Assembly: GCA_032871835.1 (NCBI GenBank)
Contig: CM065299.1
Span: forward strand, 31,484,074 to 31,548,073
DNA: 64,000 nt
Reading direction: 5' to 3'
Source: Dipteronia dyeriana
Lineage: Eukaryota; Streptophyta; Magnoliopsida; Sapindales; Sapindaceae
Below are positions 27,844 to 39,402 of the stretch, one piece after another. Numbering within the stretch: the stretch's first letter is position 1; each line of letters opens with the position of its first letter. The position numbers were made by a program, and so were the translations under genes. Below the pieces are notes generated by a model. The model had not been told where the DNA came from. It worked only from the letters and a program-made list of their open reading frames with translations, and made no database searches.

Positions 27844-28500
27844 TTTTGGGTTTATTCTCTAAAGATGTAATTTGTAAATGGATTTAAGAAATAAATAAAA
27901 GGAAAAGTTCAATTCATTCTTATTGTGTTGTTTATTTTATAACTTATGCATATATTTAACATCCAAGATTGTCGGATGTAATCTCAAACTGTGTATATGA
28001 GTGTCATATACAGATGGATACAGTAAGAGACATGCAATCTAAAGAGTCCATAGATAGGAAATAAAGCTGAGTACTTTATTTGTGGTTAATCTATAGTTGT
28101 GGTCAATTCTGTAATGTACAGTGATTCTATCTTGAATCATTCATATGAGATATGAGAATGGAGGCACCTTGTATGATGTGATCATATAGAACTTGGTCAT
28201 GATCTATATGAATCTCTCACCAAGATCCGTTTATCGATGAGTTTCATATATATCAACTAATGATGGCTATATGTGGGTGATCTTAATTCTAAGTGTTTTA
28301 TCAACTCCTTCAGGTTAGATCATGGTCTTTGATATACCATGGGTGAGGTCAGATGCAGTTCCCGATCAATATGCTCCATATGTTGGGATAGCTATTTAGC
28401 TTGTGGCTGGGAAGATTTGTACATAATAGTGGAATCCACTTCTTTTTGTTAGAAGTAGACGGTAGTTCCCTTAAGGGTTGATTCAGGGCTTTGACAATAT

Positions 28501-30125
28501 TGAAAAGTCCTCATTTTTTGATTTTCTTATTTCGTGAACAACCACATTAATGGGGTTCATGTAAGGGTAGCTTAGACTCTCAAGACCTCAAGAGGAGAAG
28601 CATCAAAGGTAAAATTCTTGTGCTTACTTACTTTGAAGAGATAGTTGCACACACTCACATTTTCATGCATAACTCTTGATCTTATATGTTGAGTGTTTTC
28701 TTGTATGCATTTTAGTTTAAATGACTCTTGTTGACCTATTTGCATCTTGCTATGAAAGTTGTATGTCATGCTAGGCATTAAAATAGGATGCAATTTCATC
28801 ACTCTTGAACTTATTGTTTTGTGCATTTGAGTGTTGGAAAAATAGGCATTGCGCTGGTGGTGCGCTGCTCGACCAGCGCACCTCACCAGCATAACTTTCA
28901 CAGTGGACTGTCGCTAGTGTTGCGCCACTGAGCTGCGCTGCTGCACCCGTGCGTAGTTGAAAAATGTGGGTGTGCGCTGGTGGTGCGCTACTCGTCCAGC
29001 GCACCTCACCAGCGTAAACTTTCCAGAGAATCTGCGCTTGTGTTGTGCTACTGGGATGCACCACTCGACTAGCGCCTGTTTTAAAAAATAGGTTGTGCGC
29101 TGGTGGTGCGATACTCGACCAGTGCACGTCACCAGCGCACGCAGAGGAAGCTGGAATGTTTTTTCCAAAATGACCTCACTTTGATTGGATCTTATATATA
29201 TATATAACTCAATGCCTTAAGGTCATGTATGAGTTCAGAATATCACATTTCTTCCTTAGAACACATTTCAAAGGAAAAACACTTCCAAGAACTCATTTTT
29301 AATCACTCAAAGAATTCCTATGAGCATTAAATCTTCATCTTGTATCATCTAAGTTCATCTAGAGTGCATCTATGGATAGGGCTGCTTCATCACATCTTGT
29401 TTGGTATGTTTTTCATTATCTTCTTACAAGTTAAGTGTTTTGCTTACTAAACCATCTCTTTAATTAATTGTATTCTCTTGGAATATTTCTAGATACAAAT
29501 TAGAGATTGTTGTGATGCCATGATTGAGTGTTGTATTGTGATAGCTTCATAGGATTGATTGATCTATGTTTAGCTAAGTTATTTGAACATGTCATTTAGC
29601 ACTTGATATCTATGATTGCATTAATTGACATCTCATTATCCTAGATAAGCATATAGGGTTTCCTAGCCTTGTTTGTTCATTGAATATCATCATATATTCT
29701 CTTAGGACACTTTATCTCTTCATTGAGAAGTAAGACTTGTGTTGCTTCCGGGAGTAGGTAGCTTAAAGCACAAGCATGATGAACTAGGTTCACTTATACC
29801 AGGATTAGGTAGTGGTGGAGGATTAAACCGGGATTAGGTAGTGGTGGAGGATTAAACCGGGATTAGGTTGTAATTCCTTTATCATTAGTGGATTCGAGGT
29901 TCTAGTGTGGTGCACTCATCAGCCCGTGGTTTTTCCCATTTGGAGGGTTTCCACGTATATCTCAAGTGTTTTTACTATTTCCGCATTTATTACACTTGTG
30001 GTATCTTTGTAACTAGATATGGGTATTCTCGTCAATTTGACTCTTAACGAAAATTGGGTAAAAGTTAATTAAAATCTATTCACCCCCCCTCTAGATTAAT
30101 ATTACACACCATATTATTTGTTTCA
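28501..30125 (+). repeat. Element E 5' LTR
   Basis: It is bounded by TGAAA...TTTCA. It contains 123 bp tandem units with hairpins (28851-29140) and a 29 bp direct repeat, GGATTAGGTAGTGGTGGAGG, at 29802 and 29831. The 3' LTR has only one copy of the 29 bp unit. The antisense open frames of 84-118 codons here only reflect the 123 bp period. Confidence 0.92.
28851..29140 (+). repeat. 123 bp tandem units with hairpins in the E 5' LTR
   Basis: GCGCTGGTGGTGCG begins at 28851, 28974 and 29097, exactly 123 apart. Each is followed within about 20 bases by GACCAGCGCACCTCACCAGC or a variant, which can pair back on it. The stretch is strikingly GC-rich against its surroundings. The matching array in the 3' LTR starts at 36455, 36578 and 36701. 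Confidence 0.88.
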
Positions 30126-30140
30126 ATTGGTATTAGAGCA
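30126..30140 (+). other. Element E primer-binding site
   Basis: ATTGGTATTAGAGCA follows the LTR directly; it differs from the standard TGGTATCAGAGC by one base. Confidence 0.85.
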
Positions 30141-30216
30141 GGTTCCTAGACATACATAGGTGATCTTTAGGAATATCAAAGATCCTTATTCGGATAGGAA
30201 TATCAATTAGAAGATT

Positions 30217-31206
30217 ATGAGATCTCTACCCGATAGGTTTGAGTCCAAGGTAACGGCTTTGGAAGAAAATAGTGGTTACAAGGACATGAAGCCAAGTAAA
30301 GTGATTGGGAGGCTTCTAGCATATGAATCTAGGAAATGTCCTAACCCCACACCTTCAAAGAAGCAAAAAGATATTGCTTTGAAAGCCTCCAAAGTTGAGA
30401 ATGAGGAAGGTGATGACTCGGATGAAGAGATGGCCTTGTTGATGAGGAAGTTCAAGAAATTTTACAAGTTCGAGAAGAAAGGCTTTGGATCCAAGAGTCA
30501 AGACTTGAAGAAAAAGGTTCCCTTCAAGAAGTCTGAGCCTAGGCAAGAGAAGACCGAGAAAAGAGGAGTCCAATGCTATGAATGTGGTGGAATATGTCAC
30601 TTTGCCCCGGAATGTGTAAATCACAAGAACAAGAAAAAGGGAAAAGTGATGGTTGCCACATTGAGTGAAAGTGATGACTCTAATGAAGGAGATGAGTCTT
30701 TGGATGATGAAGAACTCATGGCTAACTTCATAGCATTTACATCATCTCTTAGGAGCAAAGATGTTAGTGAAGAAGAGAATGATAGTCAAGAGGGAGACTA
30801 CTCAAGTGATGATGGATCTTCATCACAAACCACAAATGGAAGTATGGATATGATGGATCTCAAGGATTACATGGCTAAGTTTGAGAGCTCAAGATTAAAG
30901 AACAAGAATGAGATCAAGAGATTAAAAGAAGAAAACCTAGATCTCTCAACTCAAGTTGACCAACTAAATGAAGAGTTGGAAAGATCTAAGAGGAGTGAAG
31001 AAGGGTTGAAGAAAGAGCTTGAAGATGCTAGAGAGTTGTTGGCCAAGATGAACTCTAGCACTAAGAAACTTGACCACATGCTAAATGTTGGAAAGAGGCC
31101 AAGTGACAAGAAGGGGCTTGGGTTTGAAGATGACAAAATGTCCTCTACTCCAAGCAAGACCATTTTTGTAAGAAGCATGAACTTCAATGGGTCCTCTCCT
31201 CATTAA
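30217..31206 (+). pseudogene. Element E gag (C-terminal half; zinc knuckle and coiled coil)
   Basis: This is an open frame of 329 codons. It starts inside gag with RSLPDRFESKVTALEEN, a word normally found well inside SIRE-type gag, so the usual upstream domain has been deleted between the PBS and here. A zinc knuckle follows at residues ~119-132 (CYECGGICHFAPEC, canonical CX2CX4HX4C). Then come Glu/Asp/Ser-rich stretches and a heptad-like coiled coil at about 230-285 (RLKEENLDLSTQVDQLNEEL). The TAA at 31204 breaks what was probably one gag-pol frame, as coding-like sequence continues in the same frame. Confidence 0.85.
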
Positions 31207-34200
31207 ACTCCTAGGAAGAAGCTTGATCTAGGAGAGTGTTCAAGTAGTGCTCAAGTGAAGGTGGCACCAAGAAGCCCACCTCAAGCTCATCCTACAAGGG
31301 CTCCTCAAGTTAACTTCCCTCAACCAAAAGCTCACAAAGGGAAGGCACCTATCATGCAAGCTCAACCAAGGAAGCAATCAAGTCTTGCTCAACAACAAAG
31401 AAGGAAAGTTCCTCAATAACAAGCAAGACAACCACAAAGACATGGGAAGTCTCCAATGCATCTTCAAGGATATGGTATAATTCCTAACTTTTTACCTACA
31501 TGTCATTTTTGTTATATTGATGGTCACATTAGACCAAATTGCTTTAGGTATATCAAATTGTGTAGGATTGAAAGCATGATAGAAAAGAAAAGGGCTAGAG
31601 CCATGATGCATGATCCTAGGACATCTAGAGCCATGATGCATGATCCTAAGAAACCTAGAGCCATGATGCATGTCGCTAGGAAAAGTGGAACACTTTTGCA
31701 TGATCCTAGGACATTTAGAGCCCATGTACCATTGACCACTAGGAAGGAAAATACTACACCTAGGTGGATTAGAAAGGATGAACACCTTTGCCATGTTGCA
31801 CAAATTGCTTTGAAAGCTCATTCTTGTGATTTTTGGTATTTGGATAGTGGGTGCTCTAGGCACATGACTGGAAATAAGAGTTTCTTTGAGACTCTTGTGA
31901 TGAAGGAGGGAGGAAATGTCACCTTTGGTGATGGATCCAAAAAGAGGGTCAAAGGAAAAGGGAACCATTTCCATTCCCGGATTACCTTCCTTGTCCATTG
32001 TTTTGTATGTTGATGGTCTAAAAGCCAATTTGATAAGCATTTCACATCTTAGTGATGATGGATTCTCCGTCTTGTTTAGGAAAAATGATTGTTCTATCCT
32101 ATTGCCTAATGGACAAACCTTGTTAAAAGGTATAAGGTCTGGTGACAATTGTTATTGTATTGAGGCTAGAAGTGTGTCTTGTAATGTGTCCAAGGATGAT
32201 CAAATAGAGTTGTGGCATGAAAGACTTGGTCACATGAACTTTAGGGATCTAAAAATCTTAGACAAGTTCAATGTTGTGCGAGGCCTTCCCAAGCTTGGGA
32301 AAAAGGTTAATGGTGTTTGTGGACCTTGCCAACAAGGGAAGCAAACCAAAAGTATGCACAAAAAGGGTAAGTATATAATCACCAAAGAACCTCTAGAGCT
32401 TCTCCACATGGAACTTATGGGTCCTATGCAAACCGAGAGTTTAGGTGGAAAGAGATACATTTTTGTGTGTGTAGATGACTTCTCTAGGTATACATGGACT
32501 TATTTTCTTAGAGAAAAATCTGAAACTTTTGATAAGTTTAAAATGCTTTGCTCCAAACTTCAAAATGAAATGAACTCTAAGAATAAAGCATTAAGATAAT
32601 TAGGAGTGACCATAGGAAGGAATTTGAGAATGCCCATTTTGAAAACTTTTGCAATAGTCTAGGCATTTCTCATAAGTTTTCGGCTCATAGGACACCTCAA
32701 CAAAATGGATTTGTTGAGAGGAAGAATAGGCTTCTTTAAGAAATGGCCCGTGTGATGTTGCTTAGCAACAATGCCCCTATGAATCTTTGGGCCGAAGCCG
32801 TCAATACGGCATACTACATAGGGAATAGAGTTTTCCTTAGGCCCCACACTAGGCAAACCTCTTATGAGTTATGAAAAGGTAGAAAGCCAAATGTTAGCTA
32901 CTTCCACACCTTTGGAAGCAAATGATACATTTTGAATGACCGTGATCAACTTGACAAATTTGATGCTAAGAGTGATGAGGGTATCTTCATTGGCTATGCC
33001 TTGAATAGTAGAGCCTATAGAGTTTTCAATCTAAGGACTAGAACTGTAATGGAATCATCTAATGTTGTCATTGATGATACTAGGCTCAAAACTAATGATC
33101 ATGAGGAGGAGGTAGATTTAGTTGATGACTCCCCTTTGGAGAAAGTAGTTGATATCTCTAATGTTGAAAAGGCTAATCTTGATGATGACATAGCACAACT
33201 TAGTGTTAGAATTCCTCACTTGGACTCAAAAGAACCTGCTCCATGGGTTAGGAAACTTCATGACAAAGATGACATTATTGTGAAGTTAGTGAGGGTGTTA
33301 GGACTAGGCGTTAAATGGCTAATCTTATTAGCTACACTTGCTACACCTCTCAAATAGAACCCAAGAAAATTGATGAAGCCTTAAAAGATGAATTTTGGGT
33401 TCTTGATATGCAAGAAGAGCTTAACCAATTTGAAAGGGATGAGGTTTAGACTCTAGTTCTTAGGCCTAAGAACACCAATGTGATAGGCACCAAGTGGATA
33501 TATAGGATCAAATTCGATGAGGATGACAACATTGTGAGAAACAATGCTAGGCTTGTAGCACAAGGATACTCTCAAATTGAGGATATTGACTTTGAGGAGA
33601 CATTTGCTCCCGTTGCTAGGATTAAGTCTATTAGGCTTCTTTTATCCATTTCTTGTTTGCACAAGTTCAAATTATATCAAATGGATGTTAAGAGTGCCTT
33701 CCTCAATGGTTTCTTGCAAGAAGAAGTGTTTGTTGAGCAACCCAAAGGGTTTGTGGATCCTCACCACCCTAATCATGTCTATCACCTCAAGAAAGCTTTG
33801 TATGGGTTGAAACAAGCACCTAGGGCTTGGTATGAGCATCTCACTCAATTTCTCATAGATAGTGGCTACACTAAGGGTAGTGTTGACAAGACTCTATTCA
33901 TCAAGAAAGACAAAGATGAGCTCTTTATAGCTCAAATCTATGTTGATGATATAGTCTTTGGTTCCACAAATGATACCAAAGTCCAACAATTTGTTGATGT
34001 CATGTCTCATGAATTTGAGATGAGTCTAGTTGGTGAGTTGAGTTACTTTCTAGGTTTAGAAATTAAGCAAATGGATGATGGGATTTTCATATCTCAAGCT
34101 AAATATGCTAAAAACCTAGTGAAGAAATTTTGGCCTTGAAAGTGCCAAACATTGTGATACACCCATGAGTACCACTTTGAAGCTAAGCAAGGATGCTAGT

Positions 34201-34884
34201 GGTAAAAGTGTGGACCAAACTTTATATCGTGGCATGATTGGTAGCTTGCTCTATTTGATCGCAAGTAGGCCCGATATCTCCTTTAGTGTGGGTGTGTGTG
34301 CTAGGTAGTAAGCGGATCCTAAGGAGTCCCATCTCTCTTCTGTTAAGAGAATCATTCGATATGTGAATGGTACATCCAACTATGGTATTTGGTACTCTTT
34401 TGACACTAATGCTAGTCTTGTAGGCTTTAGTGATGCAGATTGGGCAGGAAATTGTGTCGATAGGAAAAGTACATTGGGCGGTTGCTTTTTGCTTGGCAAC
34501 AACCTTGTTTCTTGGTTTTGCAAGAAGCAAAATTCGATTTCCTTGTCCACGGCTGAGGCCGAATACATTGCTGCTGGGAACTGATGCACACAACTCCTTT
34601 GGATGAAGCAAATGCTAGTCGACTATGGATTCAATCAAGGTACTCTTAATCTATTTTGTGATAACATGAGTGCAATTAATATTTCATAGAATCCGGTTCA
34701 GCATTCTAGGACTAAGCATATTGACATCCGTCATCATTTCATTAGAGAACTAGTTGAAAGCAAATGTATTATCCTTGAGCATATAGGTACAAATGATCAA
34801 CTAGCGTATCTATTTACTAAACCCTTAGATGCTACTAGATTTAAGACTCTTAGTAGATATATTGGGATTTGTTTAATGGAGTGA
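31207..34884 (+). pseudogene. Element E pol: protease, integrase, reverse transcriptase, RNase H (broken)
   Basis: Order in the plus strand: a second knuckle-like CHFCYIDGHIRPNC (near 31500), ten-residue repeats AMMHDPRTSR (31595-31735), protease WYLDSGCSRHMTG (near 31840), a frame change near 31980, then pre-integrase and integrase ([35 protein letters not shown] HRTPQQNGFVERKN). Reverse transcriptase is open at 33480-34139, with [12 protein letters not shown] and YVDDIVFGS. RNase H follows (FSDADWAG, STAEAEYIAAG, FCDNMSA), ending ICLME at 34884. Stops or frame changes are visible near 31204, 31417, 31980, 32598, 32737, 32872, 32923, 33355, 33447, 34137, 34307, 34582 and 34687. The copy is dead, though most catalytic words survive. 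Confidence 0.9.
31595..31735 (+). repeat. 30 bp in-frame repeats in E gag-pol
   Basis: CTAGAGCCATGATGCATG recurs at 31595, 31625 and 31655, exactly 30 bases apart. A degenerate fourth (TTTTGCATGATCCTAGG) and fifth partial copy follow. Translated, it is a ten-residue repeat, R-A-M-M-H-D-P-R/K-T/K-S/P. Confidence 0.9.
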
Positions 34885-36104
34885 TGTGTTGTGGTTTTTG
34901 ACCCCATATGGGGAACTCAAGCAAAGAGAGTTATTGTATGCTTCTTGCATGTAATTTTTCTTAAAAATGTTTATGTCTCTTTATTGATTGCTTGAGTAGC
35001 TTGGTTGCACTTATAGTATATTGTATTTTCTTAAATAAGTGTGAACTTTGCTTTGACTACAATCCATGTCATATTTATGTTCAAATATGCATTTTTGGAC
35101 TAGGAGATATACATTGGAAGTACATGTTAAATGACTTATAATTACCGCCATGATATGATGATTCTTAAATGACATGCTAATGAAAAATGATAAAGCATGA
35201 TTTGATGATTGCAGCTGTTAAATGCAAAGTATTGTGTGAAAAGAAGCTAGTGAGACTAAAATGTTGAATCAATGCCTCTCTTTCTTTATTTGTTGAACAT
35301 GACTACTATCATACGGGTATCCTCCAGGAAAAATCAAATAGGGTACAAAGTTGCTCATGCCATGTTTATCTTATAAAGTTGGATATAGTGCCTTTAAAAC
35401 TTGATATTTATAAGAACTCTATATCCTTCCTTCTCTCATGACAAATGGTGAAATTGGTTTGAATTATATTGGAAACCTTTGTCATTTGATTAGCCAAATA
35501 CCATTGTTTTTGGACTTGAATGCAACATGTCTTGTATGCAAAGCATTTTTTGATTCACACATTGTCTTTCAAATAAATCTCCTTGTGTCTCTTCTATCAA
35601 TTGAGGTTGCATAAATATGGCTTATATAATTTTGCAACAATCTTGTATGCTCCTAGCTTTCTTTGCCTTGAGTGACCCGGTTGGGGACTTCTCATTTGTC
35701 TATCTCATGACAAAAAGGGGGAGTAGCATTTTGACCTAACATTGTGGTGTTAAGGGATTAGCATTGTGTTGACTTTAAAGGGAGTAGTACTTGTTTGAGG
35801 GGGAGATTACATGTTCGGGGTATTGCATGAACATTTCACAAGTCATACTCATATTATTGAATGCCATTGCTTTTGTTTTATATTCACTTGATCATCTCAC
35901 ATGCACTTGGTTTGGAAAGAGTATTTGTACTTTCCTTGTGTGTAGGGTTGATAGTTCTACAAGAGATTGAAGGCTTGAAGTTTTTTTATATATATGTTTA
36001 TCTCTTTGTAATGTAGAATATCTTCCCGGTGTTTTTTTTCAATTTTTTTTTGTGAGGATCAATGTGAGTGGTGGTTTTGTCACGAAATAGCCAAAGGGGG
36101 AGAT
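34885..36104 (+). other. Element E 3' noncoding region with several polypurine tracts
   Basis: No long open frame is present, so the envelope-like gene seen in some SIRE elements is absent or erased. Purine tracts occur at 35711 (CAAAAAGGGGGAGTAG), 35777 (AAAGGGAGTAG), 35798 (GAGGGGGAGATTA) and 36091 (CCAAAGGGGGAGATTG). The last directly abuts the LTR and is the functional type. Confidence 0.7.
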
Positions 36105-37685
36105 TGAAAAGTCCTCATTTGTTGATTGGCTTATTTCGTGAACAACCACATTAATGAGGTTCATGTAAAGGTAGCTTAGGCTCTCAAGACCTCAAGAGGA
36201 GAAGCATCAAAGGTAAAATTCTTGTGCTTACTTACTTTGAAGAGATAGTTGCACACACTCACATTTTCATGCATTACTCTTGATCTTATATGTTGAGTGT
36301 TTTCTTGTATGCATTTAAGTTTAAATGACTCTTGTTGACCTATTTGCATCTTGTTATGAAAGTTGTATGTCATGCTAGGCATTAAAATATGATGCAATTT
36401 CATCACTCTTGAACTTATTGTTTTGTGCATTTGAGTGTTGGAAAAATAGGCAATGCGCTGGTGGTACGCTGCTCGACCAGCGCACCTCACCAGCGCAACT
36501 TTCACAGTGGACTGAAGCTAGTATTGCGCCACTGAGCTGCGCTGTTGCACCCACGTGTAGTTGAAAAATGTGGGCGTGCGCTGGTGGTGCGCTACTCGTC
36601 CAGCGCACCTTACCAGTGCAAACTTTCCAGAGAATCTGCGCTTGTGTTGCGCTACTGGGATGCACTACTCGACTAGCGCCTATTTTAAAAAATAGGCTGT
36701 GCGCTGGTGGTGCGATACTCGACCAGCGCACGCAGAGGAAGCTGGAACGTTTTTTCCAAAACGACCTCACTTTGATTGGATCTTATATATATATAACTCA
36801 ATGCCTTAAGGTCGTGTATGAGTTCAGAATATCACATTTCTTCCTTAGAACACATTTCAAAGGAAAAACACTTCTAAGAACTCATTTTTAATCACTCAAA
36901 GGATTCCCATGAGCATTAAATCTTCATCTTGCATCATCTAAGTTCATCTAGAGTGCATCTATGGATAGGGCTGCTTTATCACATATTGTTTGATAAGTTT
37001 TTCACTATCTTCTTACAAGTTAAGTGTTTTGCTTACTAAACCATCTCTTTAATTAATTGTATTCTCTTGGAATATTTCTAGATACAAATTAGAGATTGTT
37101 GTGATGCCATGATTGAGTGTTGTATTGAGATAGCTTCATATGGTTGATTGATCTATGTTTAGCTAAGCTATTTGAACATGTCATTTAGCACTTGATATCT
37201 AGGATTGCATTAATTGTCATCTCATTATCCTAGATACGCATATAGGGTTTCCTAGCCTTGTTTGTTCATTGAATATCATCATATATTCTCTTAGGACACT
37301 TTATCTCTTCATTGAGAAGTAAGACTTGTGTTGCTTCCAGGAGTAGGTAGCTTAAAGCACAAGCATGATGAACTAGGTTCACTTATACCGGGATTAGGTA
37401 GTGGTGGAGGATTAAACCGGGATTAGGTTGTAATTCCTTTATCATTAGTGGATTCGAGGTTCTAATGTGGCGCACTCATCAGCCCGTGGTTTTTCCCATT
37501 TGGAGGGTTTCCACGTATATCTCAAGTGTTTTTACTATTTCCGCATTTGTTACACTTGTGGCATCTTTGTAACTAGATGGGGGTATTCTCGTCAATTAGA
37601 CTCTTAACGAAAATTGGGTAAAAGTTAATTAAAATCTATTCACCTCCCCTCTAGATTAATATTACACACCATATTATTGGTTTCA
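36105..37685 (+). repeat. Element E 3' LTR
   Basis: It matches 28501-30125 closely. Visible differences are one copy fewer of the 29 bp unit, a short deletion in the third hairpin unit near 36725, and scattered substitutions. It ends GGTTTCA before the AATAT duplication. Confidence 0.92.
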
Positions 37686-37690
37686 AATAT

Positions 37691-39189
37691 GAGCGCTCTC
37701 CTAATTCTGTAAGGAAATATGATTTATTGTCCATTACAGAATAACGGTACTTAAAAGATATATGTAATTAGAGGGGTATAACAGACATTATGACCCAACT
37801 CTGATTTTGAACTACTGTGGATGATCACACCATATGTAATAACTATATCGATAGACACCGGGTTGTATCGGTCTGTGTAAAAGCGTCTGCAGTTGAGAGA
37901 GTGTAGCTTCGGGTTTTTAGTGGAATAACATCGGAGTTAATAATCAAGGAATATTAATTAAAGAGTTTAATTAATGATTCCGAGGATTATTGGAGCTCAA
38001 AATACTGTGGGTCCATTAGGTCCCCTTACTAGCCCGATCGATTTAGGTAACAAGGGTCACGGTTAATTAATTGGATTGTCCAATTAATTATGTTACGAAA
38101 GTGACACGTGTTTATTCGGAAATTAATTGAATAATGAGATTATTTAATTAATGAATATTAATGATTATATAAATTAAATAATTAGATTATTTAATTTTTT
38201 AATTAATCATTATTTGGAGGATGTTGATTGATATATTTTTTTTAATATAAAATAATTTGATTATTTTATTTTTATTAAATTAGATATTTAATTTTGAATT
38301 TAAAGAGTTTGAATTCAAAACAATTTGATTAATATCTTTAAAGATATGTGATGTCTTAAAAGATTAAAATTGATTAGTTTTATCAATATATACATTTTAA
38401 ATATTTAAGTAAGATAAAATACAATCAACATAAGAAAGATATACACATGACACGCACCATCGGTTATTCAATTTGCATTTGATGCAAATTGTGGTGTTTG
38501 AATTTTTGATGAGAGCGCATACAATGTTTGCATAGGATGCAAACTTGTGTGTGCGTGAATCAATAAAATACAAACATAATACATACAACAGTTTTGTTTT
38601 TTGGCTTAAGAATTTTGTTTTTGTTTTTGTATGAGTCAAAAAGCAACGTGTGCGTGTATCAAAAAAATGAATGCAAATTGATGGTGCACGTTAAACAACA
38701 CCACATCAACACATCGTCAATTCAAAAAGGTTGGGTTTTTGTAAAGGTTTGCTTGAGATCAATATACTGATGCATGCATCAGTTAATTGATTTTAGCTTC
38801 ATGTGCGTGAGACGCATATGTGTGATATTGTTCAAGTGTTGTGTACTGATATTGAAGAAGGAGTTTCTTCAAGGTTTCTCTCTATATCCTCCATTCAAGT
38901 TCCTAAGATCTTGAAACGTCGACACACAGTTACCAGTCCCGGGATATAGCGAGGAAGATTGAGTGGTTCAGATAGAAGCATATCGTAAAGTGAGGCAGTC
39001 TCCAAACGTTGGTAAGATTTTCTTCTTCTAATTATATCGATTACAATTTTCTGTGTTTACATATTGTATGTATTATTTACGAAAAATAATTACGATCCTA
39101 AGTTCACTGTTCCCAGATGCAAATTATGATCTGTATTAAAAAAATTTAAACCTAGTTCCACTGCGTAACCAGTGAACAGGGTTCCAACA
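37691..39189 (+). repeat. Solo LTR D, second part
   Basis: It resumes GAGCGCTCTCCTAATTC, matching 63540 onward in the second D copy, and runs to the terminal CCAACA. It includes AT-rich stretches near 38100-38400. Confidence 0.85.
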
Positions 39190-39194
39190 GAATT

Positions 39195-39402
39195 TTGGCA
39201 CTGTTTTCTAACGATCATAGAAATTTCCTGCGAAAAAAATTTGGTCCTCAAAATTTAGATTCAGTGGGAGCTATGTACATTGAAAAGCCATCGTTTAAAA
39301 TTCTTCATCTAATTAATTATGCAATCGGGAAAAATAAATTTTATTAGAATGTACATTGGAAATGTACAAGGTTATTAAAAGACAAATTTTCTAAATGACT
39401 TA
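39195..39402 (+). other. Element A internal sequence between D and the Harbinger-like element
   Basis: Short host piece resuming TTGGCACTG after the D target duplication. It has AGATTCAGTGGGAGCTATGTACATTG but no open frame. Confidence 0.5.

Larger units (their letters stand above)
28501..37685 (+). mobile_element. Element E: SIRE-like Ty1/copia retrotransposon
   Basis: Seen: LTRs 28501-30125 (1625 bp) and 36105-37685 (1581 bp) begin TGAAAAGTCC and end GGTTTCA or TGTTTCA, and the exact duplication AATAT is on both sides (28496-28500, 37686-37690). PBS ATTGGTATTAGAGCA follows the left LTR and CCAAAGGGGGAGAT precedes the right. The gag has a long coiled-coil tail, and pol is followed by about 1.2 kb of noncoding DNA with AAAAAGGGGGAG tracts. 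Known: these traits fit the SIRE/Maximus lineage. It sits inside solo LTR D. The gag N-terminal half is missing, and pol has stops and frameshifts. Confidence 0.92.
27844..39189 (+). mobile_element. Element D: solo LTR of a copia-type element, split by E
   Basis: Seen: pieces 27844-28500 and 37691-39189 join to a 2.16 kb sequence. It matches the LTR that begins at 62883 (TGTTGGGGTTTATGCCC, degenerate here as TTTTGGGTTTATTCTC) and ends CCAACA. Both sides carry the same five bases, GAATT (27839-27843 and 39190-39194), and no internal region or second LTR is present between them. That pattern is a solo LTR left by recombination between the two LTRs of an earlier full element. The orientation is taken from TGTTGG...CCAACA and the copy at 62883. 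Confidence 0.82.

Noticed and set aside
28851..29140. Regular GC-rich repeats resembling a CRISPR array
   Set aside because: Plant nuclear context, only about 2.4 units of 123 bp that themselves diverge, repeated identically in both LTRs, and no cas genes.
28572..29168. Antisense open frames of 84-118 codons in the E left LTR (and 36176-36770 in the right LTR)
   Set aside because: They lie wholly in the LTR and stay open because the 123 bp repeat period is divisible by three. They show no known domain.
34885..36104. Envelope-like gene in E
   Set aside because: SIRE relatives sometimes carry one here, but no long frame, signal peptide or membrane segment is visible.
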